Shown here one piece after another: positions 28,601 to 36,996 of a DNA stretch of 64,000 nt. Under the pieces are notes generated by a model. That model had not been told where the DNA came from. It searched no databases and saw only the letters and a list, made by a program, of their open reading frames with translations. The stretch comes from CAYFPS01 sp964345075 (GTDB lineage Bacteria > CAIWAD01), in assembly GCA_964345075.1 (NCBI GenBank), contig CAYFPS010000004.1, forward strand, positions 1-64,000. Direction: 5' to 3'. How positions within the stretch are numbered: the first letter of the stretch is position 1; each line of letters begins with the position of its first letter. The position numbers were made by a program, and so were the translations under genes.

Positions 28601-28757
28601 GAGTGCCATGCCCGGAGCGGTGGCCTACACAGTTTACGAGAAGGATGGCAGCGGAGCCTGGACAAGCCTTGGCAACACGAGTTCAACCAGCTTTGTGGTT
28701 GCAGCGGCTGCCCCGGCTGATGCGGTGCGCCAGTATCGGGTTACAGTCCAGTACTAG
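25662..28757 (+). CDS. Secreted trypsin-fold serine endopeptidase with C-terminal beta-domains
   Basis: The 1031-residue protein has a signal peptide (RNLALAACTIGLLAGSADAQ), a pro-region, and a lysyl-endopeptidase-like protease domain. The likely triad is His257 (TANHCG), Asp300 (SDSDVTLVEL) and Ser380 (EPGSSGSPLFD), with many Cys pairs around it. Then come a CARDB-like domain, a MAM-like domain (GFETGDFSAYDWATSGNANW), two Ig/ASPM-like repeats and a terminal FN3 unit. It is probably secreted or surface-bound and degrades protein. An AGGAG site and a 240-bp upstream region point to its own promoter. A strong terminator follows. It has no TGTATCAC copies. Confidence 0.9.
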   Translation: MQSWTSPLRNLALAACTIGLLAGSADAQVSAGGSPKSFARTFSQAVPTFNLPVPDVAAFMAEDTMDKDQPYRFGAPIDVDIDLASAGEWTDLGKEGRVWRLRLLAPGAYSLNIQYDRFELPVGGEFYVYSDDQSQVIGAFTEFNNREDGTFATQPLSGDAIVLEYFEPGYAEFPGRISLDSVVYGYRNLFGYFEDDRAYGDSGSCNNDVACAVGDPWEGEIRSVAMILTSSGSRICTGALINNTAQDARQYFLTANHCGLSTGSYIFMFNYNSPSCGGSDGPTTDTVQGCTLRASNSDSDVTLVELTEAIPASYGVFYSGWNRVDAAASSACGIHHPSGDVKKISFENNALSSDTWSGTPANSHWRVAAWDDGTTEPGSSGSPLFDPNHRIIGQLHGGQATCTNNVNDYYGKFSLSWANGSSSSSRLIDWLDPLGTGATVLDGYDTQAPPTEPNINFSSVAVNDGVDGDLDPGDSANLVITLLNSGLDATGIAGTLSESSAYVTVTDNSGSWANLNQGASGSNSANPFSVTVDPSAPIGSSAAFTLQLSATGGYSNTFNFSLPIGLIIEGFETGDFSAYDWATSGNANWSVQSSTVYEGSYAAQAGTITHNQASNLSLTLDVTEAGNIGFAYSVSSESSYDFLVFSIDGAVQGEWSGTVAWTTASYAVSAGTHTFTWAYEKDGSVSTGSDTAWIDSVTLPPVNVGPPVYPDIDLSNSSYTVNVVEGGTETATLGISNLGDADLSWSLSFADTTPAGRDMSGSTLTADLGSFSPGSSFTLALSHYNASPDNEWTSNIMMDLPAGVSVTGGGNFTGGTAGDLTYDGTTGDGAVVNWTDPNGGYGQVYPGETATGSLSLAVDAGFSGDISIPWTVTGDIWGADPHEISGTIVLISDGPVTPPFLTWNTGSGSIAPAGGATVTLTFDATDKTVGTWTGNLTVSSNDPDENPLVLPIVMNVTSAVTDPVTDLAISNGPGSISLSWSAMPGAVAYTVYEKDGSGAWTSLGNTSSTSFVVAAAAPADAVRQYRVTVQY

Positions 28758-28780
28758 TCTGCGCGGTACGTCAGAACAAA

Positions 28781-28807
28781 AGCCCCTCGCGGAAGCGGGG
28801 GGCTTTT
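28781..28807 (+). terminator. Intrinsic terminator of the serine protease gene
   Basis: An AGCCCC stem with its complement GGGGCT encloses a GC-rich loop and is followed by a run of five T on the plus strand, 23 bases after the stop codon. Confidence 0.9.
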
Positions 28808-28812
28808 TCATG

Positions 28813-28847
28813 CATAAAAAAACCCGCCTTCGGGTGAGACGGGTTTG
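28813..28847 (-). terminator. Intrinsic terminator of tRNA-Gln
   Basis: On the minus strand an AAACCCG/CGGGTTT stem is followed by a run of T directly after the tRNA 3' end. It stands tail to tail with the terminator of the protease gene. Confidence 0.85.
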
Positions 28848-28850
28848 AAG

Positions 28851-28922
28851 CTGGCCCACAGGGATTCGAACCCCGATTAACGGATCCAGAGACCGTTGTC
28901 CTAGCCATTAGACGATGGGCCA
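28851..28922 (-). tRNA. tRNA-Gln (CTG)
   Basis: Acceptor arms TGGCCCA and TGGGCCA are followed by discriminator G; U1 and G73 are the known identity features of bacterial tRNA-Gln. The anticodon loop CTCTGGA gives CTG. Its body resembles tRNA-Glu, but the anticodon and ends support Gln. Confidence 0.9.
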
Positions 28923-28982
28923 GTAAGACCGGATAAGATAAGGGAAAGTTCTACATTGTCAAGTATCAGCCGGAGATGAGCC

Positions 28983-29726
28983 ATGAGTTTTGCAATAAGT
29001 ACCGAGTTTGACCGCGCTACCAACTGGAATAAGCGCCTGGCCCTGGAGCTTCCTTTCATTCGCGCCTGGCTACGCAGCTGGAATGCACGCAAGGTCACCG
29101 ACCTTGCCTGCGGCAGTGGGCGTCACCTTGCTGCACTAGCTGATGATGGCATGGAGCTGACCGGCGTTGACTGCTCACGTGACTTGCTTGACCTTGCGCG
29201 TGATGCGGCTCCGGCTGGCTGTACTTTTCTGGAAGGCAATATGGTCGAAACGGCTGGGCCTGCTGAACAGGAAGCCATGCTCTGTCTGGGCAACAGCATC
29301 AGTCTGCTTAAGGACCGCGCGGAAGTCCGGCAAAGCCTGGAAGCCATGCACGATGCCCTCGTTTATCGCGGCGGCCTGATGATTCACCTGCTCAACTACG
29401 ATCGATTCCGCAACCCCGACAATTGCTTTTTCCCCTTGAAAACGGATCTGGACGCCGATGGCAGACCAAGCAGACATTTCCTGAAAAGTGTGATGGTTTG
29501 CGGAGACAAGGCGCGCGTGCACATTGCCAGCATGGCACCGGATGAGGCTGGCATCTGGCGTCGCGAGAGTCGCTGGGATGATCTGCTTGCACTAAGCGCG
29601 TGCGAATTGAATCACATGCTGGCGGACTGTGGATTTGCCGAGAGGCAGATCTTTGGCGGATTCAACGGTGACCACTACACGGCTGCCACAAGCCACGATC
29701 TGGTCATCTGCGCGCGACGGGCATAA
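28983..29726 (+). CDS. Class I SAM-dependent methyltransferase
   Basis: The 247-residue protein has SAM motif I as DLACGSGRH near residue 39, motif II VDCSRDLLDLAR, and a LCLGNSISLL motif IV region. The substrate cannot be inferred. It is a single gene, with tRNA-Gln diverging on one side. Its TAA stop lies inside the T-tract of the terminator that serves the convergent minus-strand gene. Confidence 0.8.
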   Translation: MSFAISTEFDRATNWNKRLALELPFIRAWLRSWNARKVTDLACGSGRHLAALADDGMELTGVDCSRDLLDLARDAAPAGCTFLEGNMVETAGPAEQEAMLCLGNSISLLKDRAEVRQSLEAMHDALVYRGGLMIHLLNYDRFRNPDNCFFPLKTDLDADGRPSRHFLKSVMVCGDKARVHIASMAPDEAGIWRRESRWDDLLALSACELNHMLADCGFAERQIFGGFNGDHYTAATSHDLVICARRA

Positions 29727-29748
29727 AAAAAGCCCCGCAATGCGGGGC
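29724..29748 (-). terminator. Intrinsic terminator for the small minus-strand membrane protein
   Basis: On the minus strand GCCCCGCA/TGCGGGGC forms a tight hairpin followed by seven T. It overlaps the stop codon of the convergent methyltransferase gene. Confidence 0.85.
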
Positions 29749-29853
29749 CGGGGTTCCGGAAAACTCAGCGGTACAGCTTCCCGGAGAAAGGGGGAAATCT
29801 TAGGCCAAAATCAAGGGATTAAGCTTCGAATATGCAAGCTGAATCAACGCACT

Positions 29854-30147
29854 TCAATCCTTTTTAAGCTTTTTCAAAGCTTCTCCACCCTCTTCAATCA
29901 ACTCACTCGACTTTTCAGCAGCCTGGCCGGCAATGCGTCCGGCTTCCTTCAGCGCCTTGTCCACATCAATCGGCATATCGCGCCCAGTCAGGTGATACCA
30001 GGCCAGAACGCCGCCAGCAATCAATAGCAGCATCAGGGCAAGTTTGAAAAGGCGCTTGAGAACACCATAAACGATCAGTACGAGCAGGACCAGGATTACT
30101 CCCAGGACAATGGGCTGCTCGGCCAGTTGTTGAATGTACTCCATCAT
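29854..30147 (-). CDS. Small membrane protein with amphipathic C-terminal helix
   Basis: The 97-residue protein has two hydrophobic segments (VLGVILVLLVLIVYGVL and LALMLLLIAGGVLAWY) and a charged helical tail (ALKEAGRIAGQAAEKSSEL, ending GGEALKKLKKD). I do not recognise a family. The ATG at 30147 has GGAG seven or so bases upstream. It diverges from the UbiA-type gene, with 46 bases between starts, so they may share a control region. Confidence 0.65.
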   Translation of the reverse strand: MMEYIQQLAEQPIVLGVILVLLVLIVYGVLKRLFKLALMLLLIAGGVLAWYHLTGRDMPIDVDKALKEAGRIAGQAAEKSSELIEEGGEALKKLKKD

Positions 30148-30193
30148 GAGTCGATCTCCAGTCTTGATGCGGCAAGATGGTATATTTCGGCCC

Positions 30194-31015
30194 ATGAACT
30201 GGCTTAAACTGCTGCGCGTCCATCAATGGCCCAAGAATGCCTTCGTACTGGCCGCCCTGATTTTCGGGCGCAAACTGCAGGATCCAGCAGCGCTGGCTCA
30301 TGGCCTGCTTGCCTTTGCCGCCTTCTGTGTCGCCTCCAGCCTCGTCTATCTGATCAATGATCTGAGTGATCTGGAAGCAGACCGTGAGCATCCACGCAAA
30401 CAGCATCGCCCGCTGGCTTCCGGAGCCATTTCCACAGCCAGCGCCAAAGGTGCAATCGCAGCCGCGCTGCTCCTTCTGGCAATCCTTGGATGGCACATTC
30501 AGGGCATCACGGTCCACCTGCTGCTTTATCTGGCCATCAACCTCTTCTATTCCTTCAAAGGCAAAAGCCTGCCGCTGATGGATCTGCTGCTGGTCAGTTC
30601 CGGTTTTGTGATACGTGTACTGGCGGGCGCGGCGGCCATTGAAGTGCCGGCATCTTCCTGGATCATTCTGTGTACGGGCGCACTGGCCTTTTTTCTGGCC
30701 AGCGGAAAGCGGCGACTGGATCTGGAGCACAGCCGGGCCGGAGCATTCTACACGATTGAGTTCCTGGATACAATCCTCAAGGTGGCGCTTACGGCAGCCC
30801 TGCTTTTTTATGGCCTCTACTGCAACGAGCATGACAGCCTGTATCCGGATCGACCCAGCTTCCTCTGGACCTTCCCGCCCGTGATTTATGGCATGCTCCA
30901 CTATCTTCGGCAAATACCGGAGCAGACAAATCGTGGTCGTGACCTTCTGCTGGACGCCCCGCTTCTGGCCAGTCTGCTTGTCTGGGTGATCGCCTGTCTC
31001 TGGCTGCTCGCATGA
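30194..31015 (+). CDS. UbiA-family prenyltransferase, decaprenyl-phosphate phosphoribosyltransferase-like
   Basis: The 273-residue integral membrane protein has the UbiA Asp-rich motif NDLSDLEADREHPRKQHRPL near residue 55 and an LRVHQWPKN opening, both typical of the phosphoribosyl-transferring subgroup (Rv3806c-like) rather than quinone prenyltransferases. That enzyme moves 5-phosphoribose from PRPP to polyprenyl phosphate. The next two genes, overlapping by 4 bases each, look like DprE1 and DprE2, so the three form a pathway to polyprenyl-phosphoryl-arabinose. The substrate assignment rests on this context. Confidence 0.85.
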   Translation: MNWLKLLRVHQWPKNAFVLAALIFGRKLQDPAALAHGLLAFAAFCVASSLVYLINDLSDLEADREHPRKQHRPLASGAISTASAKGAIAAALLLLAILGWHIQGITVHLLLYLAINLFYSFKGKSLPLMDLLLVSSGFVIRVLAGAAAIEVPASSWIILCTGALAFFLASGKRRLDLEHSRAGAFYTIEFLDTILKVALTAALLFYGLYCNEHDSLYPDRPSFLWTFPPVIYGMLHYLRQIPEQTNRGRDLLLDAPLLASLLVWVIACLWLLA

Positions 31016-32343
31016 ATCAGGAACACCATCGGCTGGGCAGCTGGGGCCTTCCCGCTCTTAGAAGGCGCCGCGTGCTGCTTCCTGAAAACTCAACCGAACT
31101 CGCCAACTGGCTTGCTGACGAAGAGGCAAGCTGTGGCCTGCGCGGCTTGGCCAGAAGTTACGGTGATGCGCCTCTGGCTGATCTAATGATCAGCACCCGG
31201 CGCTGGCGCCAAAACTTTGAACTGGACGCCGAGAGGGGTCTGCTTAAAGCCGATGCCGGTTTCAGTCTCTCGGAAGTCGTAAAGCGCACCCTGCCCGAAG
31301 GCTGGATGCCTCAAGTTCTTCCCGGAACCGGTCATGTCAGTCTGGGTGGGGCAGTTGCCTGTGATGTCCACGGCAAAAATCACCACGTGGACGGCGCATT
31401 CAGCCGGCATGTGGAAGAGTTGTCGATTCTGGACTCTATGGGACAGTCTCACATCTGCTCGCGCAGCCAGCAGCCCGATCTCTTTGCCGCGGCCTGCGGC
31501 GGAATGGGCCTCTGCGGTTGTATCACACAGGTGGTGATGCGCCTGATGCCTGTTCCCGGTGATACCCTTCGGCGCAGGGCTGTTGCCTGTCAGAATCTGG
31601 ATCAGGCGATGCAGCAGCTATTAGAAGACAGCTCCCGCTACACGGTCGCCTGGGTGAATGCGTCTCGCGGACCGGGCCTGGGGCGATCCATCGTATACAA
31701 GGGTGAATGGAAGGCTGGAAGTAACCGTATCCGGCTGCACAAAAAGGCGCGCCTCGCGCCACCTCGCAGTTGGCCTGTCAACATGGTCAGACCCTTCTCC
31801 ATGCGTGCTTTCAGCGAGCTGGTCTGGCAGGCGGGATCACGCAAGACCGAGTGGGAAGATGAACAGCATTACGCCAGTTTTTTCTGGCCGCTGGACAAGC
31901 TTCGCGCCTGGAATCGTCTTTATGGTCCAAAGGGCTTCCTTCAGTTCCAGTGCCTGCTTCCCATGGAACTTGTATCACAGAAGGGCGCAGGTCCCTTCAT
32001 GGATCTGCTCAAGCTCTTTGCGGCCAGTGGTGGCAGTGGACTGGCTGTCATGAAAACCATGGGGCCAAAAGAGAGCCACCAGGCGGCGATTGCCTTTCCG
32101 GGAGAGGGTGCAACCCTTGCCGTAGATCTGCCAAACGGACAGGCCCAGCGCATGGCCGTTCAGGCGGCGCACAAGCTCGTACTCAAGCATGGTGGACGGA
32201 TTTATCTGGCCAAGGATGCTCTGCTCTCTCCGGCTGAATTCAGAGACAGCCTGAGCGATCCTGCGCTGTGGCAGAAACAGCGTGACAGCTTCGATCCTGA
32301 ACACCGCTGGCAGACCGATCTTTCCCAAAGGCTGGAACTGTGA
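31012..32343 (+). CDS. FAD-linked oxidase, DprE1-like (polyprenylphosphoryl-ribose 2-oxidase)
   Basis: The 443-residue protein has the FAD-binding type 4 segment GLARSYGDAPL and the string DVHGKNHHVDGAFSRHV, which closely resembles the flavin-site motif of mycobacterial DprE1. That enzyme oxidises decaprenylphosphoryl-ribose to the 2-keto form, which DprE2 reduces to the arabinose epimer. The start overlaps the UbiA gene as ATGA and the end overlaps the DprE2-like gene, so translation is coupled. An alditol-oxidase-type function is the alternative. It carries two TGTATCAC copies. Confidence 0.85.
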   Translation: MNQEHHRLGSWGLPALRRRRVLLPENSTELANWLADEEASCGLRGLARSYGDAPLADLMISTRRWRQNFELDAERGLLKADAGFSLSEVVKRTLPEGWMPQVLPGTGHVSLGGAVACDVHGKNHHVDGAFSRHVEELSILDSMGQSHICSRSQQPDLFAAACGGMGLCGCITQVVMRLMPVPGDTLRRRAVACQNLDQAMQQLLEDSSRYTVAWVNASRGPGLGRSIVYKGEWKAGSNRIRLHKKARLAPPRSWPVNMVRPFSMRAFSELVWQAGSRKTEWEDEQHYASFFWPLDKLRAWNRLYGPKGFLQFQCLLPMELVSQKGAGPFMDLLKLFAASGGSGLAVMKTMGPKESHQAAIAFPGEGATLAVDLPNGQAQRMAVQAAHKLVLKHGGRIYLAKDALLSPAEFRDSLSDPALWQKQRDSFDPEHRWQTDLSQRLEL

Positions 32344-33035
32344 AGATTCTCATTCTGGGAGCAGGCGCCGGGATTGCTCGCGCTGTGGTGAATGAACTTG
32401 TCGCCAGAGGGGCAAGCCCCGATGATATCTGTCTGTCCTACCACCGTGATACACAGGAAACACCAGACCATCATCCCGCGATTCGGCTGGACGCCCTTGA
32501 CACACCATCGGAGGAGCTGCATCAGTGGCTGCAGGGCAACTTTCAACCAGACGCTGTCCTGCTGGCCTGGGGCATCATGGTGGATGAGGCTGCGGGCAGC
32601 AAGGCCGATTTTCAGCTGCAGCAGCAAATCAATTGCACTGCAAGTCTCAAGTGGCTCGAGCATCTGGCCAGCTGGCTAAGGGATGCGGATGTGGCTGCCA
32701 GGTTCGCCGTGCTGGGCAGTGTGGCTGGTGATCGTCTGCGGGCCTCCAACCATCATTACGGGAAGAGCAAGCAGGATCTGGCCAAGGGTGTATCACGCCT
32801 TCGTGCTGATTTTCCGGAACACGACTGGTGCCTGATCAAGCCGGGGCCCATTGCAACGGCCATGACCTCCGGCCTTAAGCCGCCGCTGATGGTTTCTGCC
32901 AATTCGATTGCGCCCGCTCTGGTTGATGCCTGGTTAGGCGGACAAGCTGAAGTCTACCTTCCGGGTTTCTGGCGCTGGATCATGCTGATTTTGAAGAGCC
33001 TGCCCGAATGGCTCTGGCGCAGGCTACCCATCTGA
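32340..33035 (+). CDS. Short-chain dehydrogenase, DprE2-like
   Basis: The 231-residue Rossmann protein has the cofactor loop LGAGAGIARAVV at the N-terminus and the catalytic Ser/Tyr/Lys region as LGSVAGDR and YGKSK (YxxxK). It ends in a hydrophobic, membrane-associating helix (WIMLILKSLPEWLWRRLP), also seen in DprE2 proteins. It would reduce the keto intermediate made by the preceding enzyme. The start is GTG inside the stop of the previous gene (GTGA). Two TGTATCAC copies lie within it. Confidence 0.82.
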   Translation: MKILILGAGAGIARAVVNELVARGASPDDICLSYHRDTQETPDHHPAIRLDALDTPSEELHQWLQGNFQPDAVLLAWGIMVDEAAGSKADFQLQQQINCTASLKWLEHLASWLRDADVAARFAVLGSVAGDRLRASNHHYGKSKQDLAKGVSRLRADFPEHDWCLIKPGPIATAMTSGLKPPLMVSANSIAPALVDAWLGGQAEVYLPGFWRWIMLILKSLPEWLWRRLPI

Positions 33036-33094
33036 AACACGATTCCCACAACATCTGAACTCTGGCTTAACAGCTGCTTGGAACCTTGTGGCTT

Positions 33095-33859
33095 ATGCAC
33101 GAGGCGTCCAGCACACATGTTCGCAGTATGTTCATTTCGGACCTGCACCTTGGCACAAGGGCTTGCAGGATCGATGAGCTCTCTTCATTCCTTGACAGCT
33201 GGAATGCCGATGTCATCTATCTGACAGGCGATATTGTAGACCTGTGGCGATTCCGCAGAAGCGGCTTCTACTTTCCACAAAAGCATGTGAATGTGATACG
33301 CAAGCTCCTCGGAAAGACGAAGCACGGAACCCGAATTCTCTACATCCCCGGCAATCATGATGACCTCATCCGCGAGTTTATTGATGTACACATGGAACCA
33401 ACCTTTGGTCGCATACAAGTGTTACATGACGCGGTCCACACCTGTCACGATGGTCGAAAGCTTCTTGTGATACACGGTGATCAGTCGGACCTTTATGTGA
33501 AGATTCTCGACAACAAAGTCCTGCATTGGCTGATTGATCGTGTCTACACTCTATTGATGATCCTGAGTCTGGCAACACGGCCGGTTTTCAAAGAGGGCAA
33601 GACTTTAAGTCAGCGAGTACGCGGACGCATCAAAAGCGTAAGCCGTTACTACCGGAATTTCCAGCTTGAACTAATCGAGCAGGCGCGCAAAGGTGGCTTG
33701 GATGGCGTCATCTGCGGACACATTCATCATCCAGACCTCTTGTATAATGACGGCCTGGTTTATGGAAACTGTGGTGACTGGGTCGATCACTGCACGGCCA
33801 TCGTTGAACACCATGATGGACGACTGAAACTGGTTAGCGCGAAAGGAAGCGTCAGTTGA
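33095..33859 (+). CDS. Metallophosphoesterase, LpxH-like (second copy)
   Basis: The 254-residue protein has metal motifs SDLHLG, GDIVDLW, GNHDD, HGDQSD and CGHIHHP. It belongs to the UDP-2,3-diacylglucosamine diphosphatase-like group but is diverged from the copy at 12851. It sits between the arabinosyl-lipid genes and a diacylglycerol kinase and overlaps the latter, suggesting a role in lipid or lipid-carrier turnover. The ATG at 33095 was chosen over a TTG at 33086; neither has a strong RBS. Two exact copies and one variant of the repeat octamer, plus a GTGATAC heptamer, lie inside. Confidence 0.78.
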   Translation: MHEASSTHVRSMFISDLHLGTRACRIDELSSFLDSWNADVIYLTGDIVDLWRFRRSGFYFPQKHVNVIRKLLGKTKHGTRILYIPGNHDDLIREFIDVHMEPTFGRIQVLHDAVHTCHDGRKLLVIHGDQSDLYVKILDNKVLHWLIDRVYTLLMILSLATRPVFKEGKTLSQRVRGRIKSVSRYYRNFQLELIEQARKGGLDGVICGHIHHPDLLYNDGLVYGNCGDWVDHCTAIVEHHDGRLKLVSAKGSVS

Positions 33860-34212
33860 TACTGAGTTCGCTGCGCATTTTCAGAGCCTTTGGTTACTCG
33901 ATAGATGGGCTGAGGGCTGCCTGGAAAAGCGAACAGTCCTTTCGCGACGAAATCCTGATCAGCCTGCTTCTTGTGCCAATTGCCCTGAAAGTTGGCAGAA
34001 ACCCCGTTGAAGAAAGTCTGCTGATTGGAAGTTGGCTGCTGGTTCCAATCGTCGAACTCTTGAACACGGGAATTGAAGTTCTGGTGGAACGAATCAATCC
34101 CGAACTTCACCCCTTGAGCAAAAAGGCCAAGGACGTGGGCAGCGCGGCCGTGCTATTGACCATTGGGCTTGCGATCCTTGTCTGGCTTCGGATTTTGCTG
34201 TCACACAGCTGA
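33856..34212 (+). CDS. dgkA: Diacylglycerol kinase, DgkA family
   Basis: The 118-residue membrane protein has the DgkA pattern: FGYSIDGLRAAWKSEQSFR, then three hydrophobic helices with the VELLNTGIEVLVERI active-site segment and KKAKDVGSAAV. It phosphorylates diacylglycerol (or undecaprenol in Gram-positive relatives) to recycle lipid. It starts with TTG in a TTGA overlap with the gene before it. Its 3' end overlaps the convergent GH38 gene by 12 bases. Confidence 0.92.
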   Translation: MILSSLRIFRAFGYSIDGLRAAWKSEQSFRDEILISLLLVPIALKVGRNPVEESLLIGSWLLVPIVELLNTGIEVLVERINPELHPLSKKAKDVGSAAVLLTIGLAILVWLRILLSHS

Positions 34213-36996
34213 TCCTGGCTCAACCTCAACCGTCCTGATCTCGCAAGGCCCGAGAGTCAGCTCAAGACTCGCATTGCCAAATGGGCATTCGCCAAGTCGC
34301 TCCTCCAGCAGGTTGACTTCCCATGCAGCGCTGATCTTGTGACCGAAGCTTAGTGTTTCTTTCACCTCGTGCTCCGTCAGATTGACCAGACGCAGAACCA
34401 GCGTATCACGATCTTCATGCAGCTTGATCGCAGACAAATCAACCAGAGATGGATTGGCCTGGCTAATCAAAGCCTGTGTATCAACCTTGCTGCCAGCAAG
34501 CACACCCTGCCTGAGAATGACAGGGACTCGCCAGCACTGACTTTCTCGCTGGACTTCTCCCAACAGCCAGTTCTGCGCATAAGGATAAAGCGCCAACTCG
34601 AAATGAAGCGACCCAATCAGCTGGGCATTCGGTGTGGCCAGTGTCGGACCTGCATTGCAGTTGTTGCGCGTGGCAAAGTCATCACGGCTTAGCCAGCCCA
34701 CAGAGCGGAAGAGGGTCAGGGCCATTGTCAGTCGCCCATCGCTTTCGGTAATGGCTTCAATTTCCGGCAAACCGTTATTGAACAGCGCCAGCCCCTTCTC
34801 GCCATCTTCAATTGCCGACCAGTCCTGCTGTGGCTTGGTGCCAAGTGGCGGCTGTGACCAGCCCTTTGCCTCCGGCAGATCCAGACCCCGCTCATGCACC
34901 CGGAAATGACCGTGTGATACAAGCTTGTTTGAAAGCAGGCCCGTGGGAAAGTGCATGCGCAGCCGGTGATCCCTGGCCTGATTGTCCACATCCAATAGAA
35001 TGCCCAGATGGCGTGATCCGCGCGCCAGACGAAGCTCGAGTTTCAAGGTGCAGGTAGCCAGTTCCCTGCTGCGCGACTGCCTGTCAAGCGAGATCTCAGC
35101 AGGAAGCTGCCATTCTGCCTTCCATTGCAGGCGGCCCTCGGCGGGGCTGGAGCGGTCGGCATAAATCAGGCCTTTCAACTCGCGAGAGCTGCGCTGATCC
35201 GGCTTGTCCATGTGTGACCAATCGTACTCATCGCCCGTGTCCTCCTCATCCACAAGCAGGCCAAGCTCCATGAACTCACTGCCCGTCTCCTTGTCGAGCA
35301 GATCGAAGGAACCGTTAGGATGCAAGCGTACTCGCAAGAATTCGTTTTCTAGTTGCGATCCATCAGCACTGATCACCACGCTGTCGACGCCAGGCAGTAC
35401 CGGTGCCTTCTCGCTGAACGAGTCCAGACGCAGGCGGCGACTGGCCAGGCCGTCCAGCTCAAGCTGGAAGCGAATTAGCACATACTGATCAACCAGTCCT
35501 TCTGCGCCCTCTTCCTTGACAATTCGCTGCTTGAAGTCCCTCAGGTAGTCGCTGATTCTGGAATCCTGCTCTTCGGTCCAGAGCTGTGCGCGGTAATCAA
35601 TCCCCCAGAAGCGCTCGAGCCAGTGACGCTCGATCACATCAAAGGGTATCAGCCTGCCAGTGTCATCCTTCAGCTGCAGCTGCTCCACGGCCGGCGTGCC
35701 GGGCATCAGGATCACCCAGCGCTCCACCGTGACACTTCTGCAAAAGGGCAGCGTGTTGTGCACGTGGATCACCGTGCGAAGGTCATCGGCCTTATCCGGC
35801 GCAAATACTGGCGTAGCGGGCTTTGTCACACGACGAATGGACTCGTCACACATCTGGAAGAGGCTTCTAAAGCGCGTCTCCATCTCGCTGTGGACTTCAT
35901 CGGTCGAGCAGCCGCAGATACTGTCATGGGGATGATTCTCCATCAGCAGCTTCCAGGCCCTGCGATTCAGCTCCTGTGGCAGGCGCGTCTGCCAGTTGAA
36001 CAGACTCGCTGTGGCAAGCGGTTCGAGTACCTTTTCCAGCAACATTTGTGCGCGTGCATTGGCCTGTTTGAGCGGCATGCGGGCTGACCAGACACCCGTC
36101 AGCAGATGGGCCTGCTTGCCGCCCAGCAATTCACCCTGGTGCGACTTCAGCTCGGGTAGCTTTGCACGCAGAAGGCTCAAGTACTCTTCGTGTGATACAT
36201 GCTGGAGCTTCCACTCCGGATGCCGTGACTGTATCAGTTCAAGGATCTCGCCGAATTTTGGCTGCGGTGGGTGATGATCACAGCCATTGTTGAAGAGGAG
36301 CACGCTGGCCCGTGATACGCCAGCAATTCGCGCCACACGCTCTTCAAACTGTGTTACAGCCAGCTCGGGCTTGCACTCGCGACCAACATGGATTTCCCAG
36401 ATCTCCTCGAAGCCCAGCGCGGAACCATTGCAGTAGCCGCCTTCCTGATTGATCGCCAGCACCTCACTGCCGTCAGGCGCGCGCCAGATCCACTCACTGC
36501 CAAGCTCAGTGATCTCGTTGCCCGAACCACGGGTGTAAATGAAGCTGTCAATGCCGGCCCGCTTCAGGATCTGCGGCATCTGCTCAATATGCCCGAAGGT
36601 GTCGGGCAGATATCCAGCCTTGGCCGCTCCACCAAAGCGCGCGCACTCACGACCACCCAGCAGCAGGTTGCGCACAGTGGATTCCGGGCTTACCAGAAAT
36701 TCATCAGGCAGGATGTACCATGGGCCAATCGCCAACCTCCCTGCGGCAACCTGGGCTTCAATGCGCTCTTTCCAGGCGGGTTCAAGCTCCAGGACATCCT
36801 CCAGCACAATCGCCTGCCCATCCAGTACGAATCGCCTGAAGGCGCCATTCGATTCCAGCAGGTCCAGGACTTGACCAACTGTGTCACGCAGCATCAACCG
36901 AAAGGTTTGAAATGGCAGATACCATTCACGATCCCAGTGCGTGTGTGATACAATGCAGATGCTTAGCTGCTTATCCTTCATGGCTGACTCGCCCAT
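34201..36996 (-). CDS. Alpha-mannosidase, glycoside hydrolase family 38
   Basis: The 931-residue cytoplasmic enzyme begins with the metal-binding motif HTHWDREWY (residues 18-26) and has the nucleophile region YLPDTFGH with Asp132. The NHPHDSICGCSTDEVH segment is typical of GH38 enzymes of the MngB/MAN2C type. It would release mannose from alpha-mannosides or mannosylglycerate. A GAGGAA site favours the ATG at 36996, which overlaps the symporter gene by 26 bases; 36981 is possible. It is the last gene of a mannoside operon. It has several copies of the repeat octamer and its variants. Confidence 0.93.
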   Translation of the reverse strand: MGESAMKDKQLSICIVSHTHWDREWYLPFQTFRLMLRDTVGQVLDLLESNGAFRRFVLDGQAIVLEDVLELEPAWKERIEAQVAAGRLAIGPWYILPDEFLVSPESTVRNLLLGGRECARFGGAAKAGYLPDTFGHIEQMPQILKRAGIDSFIYTRGSGNEITELGSEWIWRAPDGSEVLAINQEGGYCNGSALGFEEIWEIHVGRECKPELAVTQFEERVARIAGVSRASVLLFNNGCDHHPPQPKFGEILELIQSRHPEWKLQHVSHEEYLSLLRAKLPELKSHQGELLGGKQAHLLTGVWSARMPLKQANARAQMLLEKVLEPLATASLFNWQTRLPQELNRRAWKLLMENHPHDSICGCSTDEVHSEMETRFRSLFQMCDESIRRVTKPATPVFAPDKADDLRTVIHVHNTLPFCRSVTVERWVILMPGTPAVEQLQLKDDTGRLIPFDVIERHWLERFWGIDYRAQLWTEEQDSRISDYLRDFKQRIVKEEGAEGLVDQYVLIRFQLELDGLASRRLRLDSFSEKAPVLPGVDSVVISADGSQLENEFLRVRLHPNGSFDLLDKETGSEFMELGLLVDEEDTGDEYDWSHMDKPDQRSSRELKGLIYADRSSPAEGRLQWKAEWQLPAEISLDRQSRSRELATCTLKLELRLARGSRHLGILLDVDNQARDHRLRMHFPTGLLSNKLVSHGHFRVHERGLDLPEAKGWSQPPLGTKPQQDWSAIEDGEKGLALFNNGLPEIEAITESDGRLTMALTLFRSVGWLSRDDFATRNNCNAGPTLATPNAQLIGSLHFELALYPYAQNWLLGEVQRESQCWRVPVILRQGVLAGSKVDTQALISQANPSLVDLSAIKLHEDRDTLVLRLVNLTEHEVKETLSFGHKISAAWEVNLLEERLGECPFGNASLELTLGPCEIRTVEVEPGSAV

